Shown here piece after piece: positions 1 through 5,307 of a stretch of DNA of 5,307 bases. The notes under the pieces were generated by a model that was not told the DNA's origin, made no database searches, and saw nothing but the letters and a program-made list of their open reading frames with translations. A program made the translations under genes and the position numbers. Position 1 is the stretch's first letter, and each line of letters begins with the position of its first letter. This DNA is from Thermomicrobiales bacterium (GTDB lineage Bacteria > Chloroflexota > Limnocylindria > Limnocylindrales > CSP1-4), in the NCBI GenBank assembly GCA_004525275.1, contig SPCO01000123.1:1-5307 (forward strand). The letters run 5' to 3'.

Positions 1-17
1 CCGAGGCCTTGATCAGG

Positions 18-2859
<2,842 letters not shown>

Positions 2860-2863
<4 letters not shown>

Positions 2864-3672
2864 GAAGCCACCGCGAGTGCGCCAGCTGACGGATGGGAAC
2901 GGTCGCCGCGACCGTCGCGGATCAGTAACTCAGCCGCGAGCGCTGCATACGCTGCCGCGCCGGTGGATTCTGGGGCGTATTCGGCGATCGGCATGCCATG
3001 GCTGGGTGCCTCCGACAACCGGACATTGCGGGGGATGACCGTGTCGAGGACGCGATCGCCGAGATGCCGCCGGACCTCCGCGGCCACGTCCGCCGAGAGC
3101 TTCGTCCGACCGTCGAACATGGTCAGAACGACTCCCTTGAGGACAAGCGTCGGGTTGAGGTGGTCACGAACGAGATCGAGCGTGGCAAGCAGCTGGGTCA
3201 ATCCTTCCAGGGCGTAGTACTCGCATTGCAACGGGATAAGCACGGAATCGGCGGCGGTCAGGGCATTCACGGTCAACAGACCGAGTGATGGCGGGCAATC
3301 GATGAACACGTAGTCGTAGTCGTCGACGATCTCTGTGAGGAGGCGGGCGAGCCGTCGTTCGCGCCCTTCCAATGGCGTAAGTTCCACTTCCGCGCCTGCC
3401 AACGCGATCGATGAAGGGACGATATCGAGCCCCGCGACGGGACCCGCGACGGTAAGTTCTCCGATATTCATGCCTTCGACGACCGCGTCGTACACCGAAC
3501 GCTCGATCGAATAACGGTCGAGGCCGAGGCCGCTCGTCGCATTTCCCTGGGGATCAAGGTCGACGATGAGGACACGTTCGTTGGCCGCGGCGAGGTAGCT
3601 CCCGAGATTCACGACCGTCGTGGTCTTGCCGACCCCGCCCTTCTGGTTTGCGCAGGCGATCGTCTGGCCCAC
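2860..3672 (-). CDS. parA: Chromosome partitioning ATPase ParA (Soj family)
   Basis: Deviant-Walker P-loop ATPase that binds nucleoid DNA as an ATP dimer and is released by ParB-parS, moving origins apart. The 270-aa protein has KGGVGKTT at residues 11-18 (signature K11 and catalytic K16), a Walker A'-type VLIVDLDPQGN at 34-44 containing D40, Walker B VFIDCPPSLG with D125, and PRNVRLSEAPS at 214-224, a hallmark of chromosomal Soj/ParA rather than MinD. It has no N-terminal helix-turn-helix extension, so it is unlike the type Ia plasmid ParA proteins that act as repressors themselves. About 20 residues at the C-terminus (DGRGDRSHPSAG...) are poorly conserved in style. The start is GTG at 3672, chosen because the conserved GQTIACANQKGG begins immediately and AGGA sits six bases upstream. 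It is the first gene of the parA-parB-gyrB operon; the usual neighbour rsmG is not adjacent. Confidence 0.97.
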
Positions 3673-3678
3673 TCAGTG

Positions 3679-3682
3679 TCCT
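3679..3682 (-). promoter_or_regulatory. Probable Shine-Dalgarno site of parA
   Basis: The minus strand has AGGA six bases before the GTG at 3672. It is short but well spaced, and it supports initiation at this GTG, which places the P-loop at the expected distance from the N-terminus of a Soj-type ParA. Confidence 0.5.
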
Positions 3683-3688
3683 GCTCGG

Positions 3689-3702
3689 ATCGTTCTCACG
3701 AT
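3689..3702. repeat. Short inverted repeat ATCGT-N4-ACGAT in the parA leader/start region
   Basis: Two perfect 5-base arms, ATCGT and ACGAT, flank TCTC. The repeat lies between the candidate parA -10 and the ribosome-binding site, overlapping the predicted transcription start. As DNA it could be an operator half-site pair; as RNA it could form a small hairpin just upstream of the AGGA site. Arms this short also occur by chance, so the call is descriptive. Confidence 0.35.
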
Positions 3703-3707
3703 GCTGG

Positions 3708-3713
3708 ATTCTA
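3708..3713 (-). promoter_or_regulatory. Candidate -10 element of the parA-parB-gyrB promoter
   Basis: The minus strand reads TGG-TAGAAT: five of six matches to TATAAT plus a TGn extended -10. No good -35 is found 16-18 bases upstream, where the sequence is a G/A-rich GGGAGG-like stretch, so activity would rely on the extended -10. A start near 3701 would give a leader of roughly 30 bases containing the AGGA site. This is read from pattern only and assumes a sigma70-like housekeeping factor. Confidence 0.45.
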
Positions 3714-3841
3714 CCATCGCTGGCCCTTCTCCTCCCGTTCGGGCGGCCTCCACTAGAGTGTTGCGTGGAGGACGTACCCGGGCGGTATTCGCCGCGTACC
3801 TTTGGATCACCCGCCTTGTCCGTCGGAACGGGCTGGCCTGG

Positions 3842-3861
3842 GTTGTTTCACGTGAAACAAC
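3842..3861. promoter_or_regulatory. parS centromere site (ParB-binding palindrome)
   Basis: A perfect 20-bp palindrome, GTTGTTTCACGTGAAACAAC, contains the canonical 16-bp chromosomal parS core TGTTTCACGTGAAACA at 3844-3859 with no mismatch to the commonest bacterial variant. The symmetry breaks one base further out (G at 3841 against G at 3862). The parB gene in the same window encodes a protein with the expected helix-turn-helix and CTP-binding box, so this is almost certainly its loading site. It lies 169 bp upstream of the parA start codon and 150 bp upstream of mreD, outside any gene. It is the only clear parS I found here. Because parS sites cluster near bacterial origins, it suggests an origin-proximal locus. 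Confidence 0.95.
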
Positions 3862-3891
3862 GCCGATCGACCCGGAGCCCTGGAGCCTCCG

Positions 3892-3920
3892 TTGCCCGGA
3901 TCGCGGGTCCGTGGGATACT
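3892..3920 (+). promoter_or_regulatory. Candidate promoter for mreD-PBP2
   Basis: TTGCCC at 3892-3897 (four of six to TTGACA) and GATACT at 3915-3920 (four of six to TATAAT) are separated by 17 bases, and a TG at 3912-3913 gives an extended -10. Initiation near 3927 would leave a leader of about 85 bases before mreD. The -35 begins about 30 bp downstream of parS, so ParB loaded at parS could reach it. Individual matches are moderate; the spacing and orientation are what make it credible. Confidence 0.45.
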
Positions 3921-3927
3921 GCGCCAG

Positions 3928-3980
3928 AGGTCGCCGCCGTTCGACCGTCACACGAGGGACCGTGCGGGCGGGCGCGACCT
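3928..3980 (+). repeat. Possible leader stem upstream of mreD (AGGTCGC / GCGACCT)
   Basis: Perfect 7-base complementary arms lie at 3928-3934 and 3974-3980, and an imperfect extension inward (CCGT around 3937-3940 with GCGG at 3968-3971) is possible. If transcription starts near 3927, this would be the first structure in the mreD mRNA. The region is very GC-rich, so such pairing is common by chance. No known riboswitch or leader family is recognised. Confidence 0.2.
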
Positions 3981-4011
3981 TCGGCCAAACCGCCGAGGAC
4001 CGACTCGCCCG

Positions 4012-4512
4012 ATGACCCTACTGCTCGCCGCGGTCGGTGCGACGGTGATGGCCTTGCTGGAACTGACCGTAGGCCCATACCTGCGGGTGGGGACCGCCGA
4101 ACCGCATCTGGTACTCGTATTCGGGATCATCGTGACGGCGGCGGTCGGTCTCGAGGCGGGGCTCGTTTGGGCCTTCGTTGGGGGCCTGGTCCTTGATGTT
4201 CTGGTACAACGGCCGCTCGGTTCGACCGCCTTCGCGCTCCTGCTCTCTATGGGTGTCACTGACGCCCTCGGCCACGTCCTGCAGCACCTGCGCCCGCTCG
4301 TTCCGATCTTTGCCACCATCCTCCTGAGTCTTGCCTACTCCATGATCCTGTTTGTCGCCTTCAACGCCCTCCGGACACCGATCCCGGTCGCCGACCCCGT
4401 GTCGGTCCTTCTGCCAGGGGCCGTGTACGACGTGGTCCTTGCCGCCCTCTTCGGCCCATTGCTCATCTCCATTCACGATCGTCGAGCCGACACGGACCGG
4501 GTGGACCGATGA
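4012..4512 (+). CDS. mreD: Rod shape-determining membrane protein MreD
   Basis: Polytopic inner-membrane subunit of the elongasome, which acts with MreB, MreC, RodA and PBP2 in lateral peptidoglycan synthesis. The 166-aa protein is near the usual family length and almost wholly hydrophobic. Segments likely to span the membrane fall near 2-20, 33-51, 52-65, 69-90, 96-117 and 130-153. Family hallmarks are a first helix followed by LTVGPYLRVGTAEPHLVLVF (18-37; the usual Pro-Asp-Leu is Pro-His-Leu here) and the GLEAGLVWAFVGGLVLDVL segment (46-64) leading to the conserved PLGSTAFAL. A short charged tail (HDRRADTDRVDR) ends it. The ATG at 4012 is chosen because hydrophobic sequence starts there; the frame stays open upstream to a TTG at 3892, but that part is Arg/Pro-rich and overlaps the promoter candidate. 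GAGGA at 3995-3999 is 12 bases away, a longer spacing than usual. The stop overlaps the next start as ATGA. Confidence 0.9.
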   Translation: MTLLLAAVGATVMALLELTVGPYLRVGTAEPHLVLVFGIIVTAAVGLEAGLVWAFVGGLVLDVLVQRPLGSTAFALLLSMGVTDALGHVLQHLRPLVPIFATILLSLAYSMILFVAFNALRTPIPVADPVSVLLPGAVYDVVLAALFGPLLISIHDRRADTDRVDR

Positions 4513-5307
4513 GCGCGTTTCTCGACGAGCGCCCGCGGCCCATCCGCTCCGTGTCGCGGTTCGCGACCTTCGGCCTCATCATCGTGCTTGCCGTGACCGG
4601 CCTCATCGGGCGACTGTTCTACCTGCAGATCGTGGACGGCAGTCGGCTGGCGACCCTCTCAGTTCAGAATCGGACGGTCCTCGAAGCCATCCCGGCGCCA
4701 CGCGGCCTGATCTACGACCGCCGTGGCCGTCTCCTCGTCGCGAATGTCGCCACGTTCGTGGTCAAATTGCGGTCCGCCGACTTGCCGGTCGACAGCCGAC
4801 CCGTCGTCGTCGCACGCCTGGCGGCCCTCCTCAAGAAGGATCCTGCCGACATCAATGCCACGATCGATGGCAACCCAGGGTCGACGTTCGACCTCGTTCG
4901 GATCGCCAGCGATGTCGATGAGGCCACCGCACGTCTGATCTCCGAGGCCGACTTCGACCTTCCGGGGGTGGAGGTCGCCGTCGAGGCTCGCCGGCAGTAT
5001 GCCGATGGACCCTTGATGTCGCAGATCCTCGGCTACACCGGCCCCGTCAACGGCGACCAGCTCAAGGTCCTTAAGGATGAGGGCTACCTGCCCGACGACC
5101 TGATCGGCAAGGCCGGGCTGGAGTCCAAGTACGAGGCCGAGCTTCGTGGGATCTATGGCAGTGAGAGCGTCGAACGGGACGCATCCGGGCGCAAGACCCA
5201 GGTCCTCCAGACCGTGACGGAGGCCCAGCCGGGGGATTCGCTGCGGCTCACGATCGACACAAAGCATCAGGAGGACGCCCAGAAGGCGCTGGTTTGGGCG
5301 ATGCGGA
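4509..5307 (+). CDS. mrdA: Penicillin-binding protein 2 (class B, elongation transpeptidase), 3' end beyond window
   Basis: Monofunctional DD-transpeptidase that cross-links new peptidoglycan during elongation, working with RodA and the MreCD complex at the outer face of the membrane. The first 266 residues are visible. In order: a short cytoplasmic tail (1-17); one signal-anchor helix at about 18-42 (FGLIIVLAVTGLIGRLFYLQIV); the PBP dimer/pedestal domain beginning with PRGLIYDRRGRLL (64-76), including RRQYADG (161-167), ILGYTGPV (173-180) and the diagnostic GKAGLESKYEAELRG at 200-214 followed by RDASGR; then GDSLRLTIDTKHQ (242-254), where the transpeptidase domain starts. The catalytic SxxK, SxN and KTG motifs lie beyond the window, so activity cannot be judged. 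Position directly after mreD favours PBP2 over the division protein FtsI. The ATG overlaps the mreD TGA, with GGGTGGA just upstream. The frame has no stop up to the window edge. Confidence 0.92.
   Translation, partial: MSAFLDERPRPIRSVSRFATFGLIIVLAVTGLIGRLFYLQIVDGSRLATLSVQNRTVLEAIPAPRGLIYDRRGRLLVANVATFVVKLRSADLPVDSRPVVVARLAALLKKDPADINATIDGNPGSTFDLVRIASDVDEATARLISEADFDLPGVEVAVEARRQYADGPLMSQILGYTGPVNGDQLKVLKDEGYLPDDLIGKAGLESKYEAELRGIYGSESVERDASGRKTQVLQTVTEAQPGDSLRLTIDTKHQEDAQKALVWAMR

Larger units (their letters stand above)
3673..4011. other. Divergent intergenic control region between parA and mreD
   Basis: This 339-bp stretch separates the minus-strand par-gyrB operon from the plus-strand mreD-PBP2 operon. 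It contains the parS palindrome, candidate promoters in both directions and short inverted repeats near the parA start. Open frames crossing it are arginine-rich and low in complexity, with no recognisable family, so I do not call a gene. I saw no DnaA box resembling TTATCCACA, no tRNA and no clear rho-independent terminator. Confidence 0.8.

Noticed and set aside
3751..3760. CACT-AG-AGTG inverted repeat
   Set aside because: It has four-base arms only and no clear relation to a promoter or gene start; this is expected by chance.
3673..3951. 92-codon minus-strand open frame whose stop abuts the parA start
   Set aside because: It is Arg-rich with no domain, it reads straight through the parS palindrome (giving VVSRETT) and through the candidate parA promoter, and it has no clear ribosome-binding site.
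3892..4011. Upstream TTG start extending mreD by 40 residues
   Set aside because: The extension is Arg/Pro/Gly-rich, overlaps the candidate promoter and is unlike MreD N-termini, which begin at the first membrane helix.
3673..4011. Replication origin (oriC)
   Set aside because: parS suggests the origin is not far away, but there is no cluster of DnaA boxes, no AT-rich unwinding element and no dnaA next to it.

Overview
The window reads as GC-rich bacterial chromosome, almost entirely coding, with five housekeeping genes in two divergent blocks around one 339-bp intergenic region. The reading frames have the strong third-position G/C bias of a high-GC genome, and nothing points to a plasmid, phage or transposon. 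The GyrB style ([10 protein letters not shown]... near the N-terminus, [14 protein letters not shown] loop, no E. coli-type insertion) and the compact ParA/ParB look like Chloroflexota or a neighbouring Terrabacteria lineage. That placement is an inference from remembered family style, not a search result.

Left block, minus strand, transcribed from about 3700 towards 18: parA (Soj-type ATPase, 270 aa), parB (Spo0J-type CTPase/DNA-binding protein, 287 aa) and gyrB (DNA gyrase subunit B, 661 aa). Each junction is a 4-base GTGA overlap in which the stop of one gene shares bases with the GTG start of the next, so the three genes almost certainly form one translationally coupled operon. All three start with GTG.

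Middle, 3673-4011: the divergent control region. It holds a perfect 20-bp palindrome containing the canonical parS core TGTTTCACGTGAAACA, a candidate promoter facing parA, and a candidate promoter facing right towards mreD. Two short inverted repeats overlap the predicted parA start region.

Right block, plus strand: mreD (166 aa, polytopic membrane protein) overlaps by 4 bases (ATGA) the start of a class B penicillin-binding protein of the PBP2/MrdA type. The PBP2 gene runs off the end of the window before the catalytic Ser-x-x-Lys. These are elongasome genes for lateral cell-wall synthesis. mreB and mreC, usual partners upstream of mreD, are not present here.

Together the window places segregation (ParA/ParB/parS), supercoiling (GyrB) and rod elongation (MreD/PBP2) around one parS site. 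All protein families are well known and I see no clearly undescribed system. The points worth a second look are the gene arrangement, the fusion of gyrB to the par operon, and a parS site positioned between two divergent promoters.
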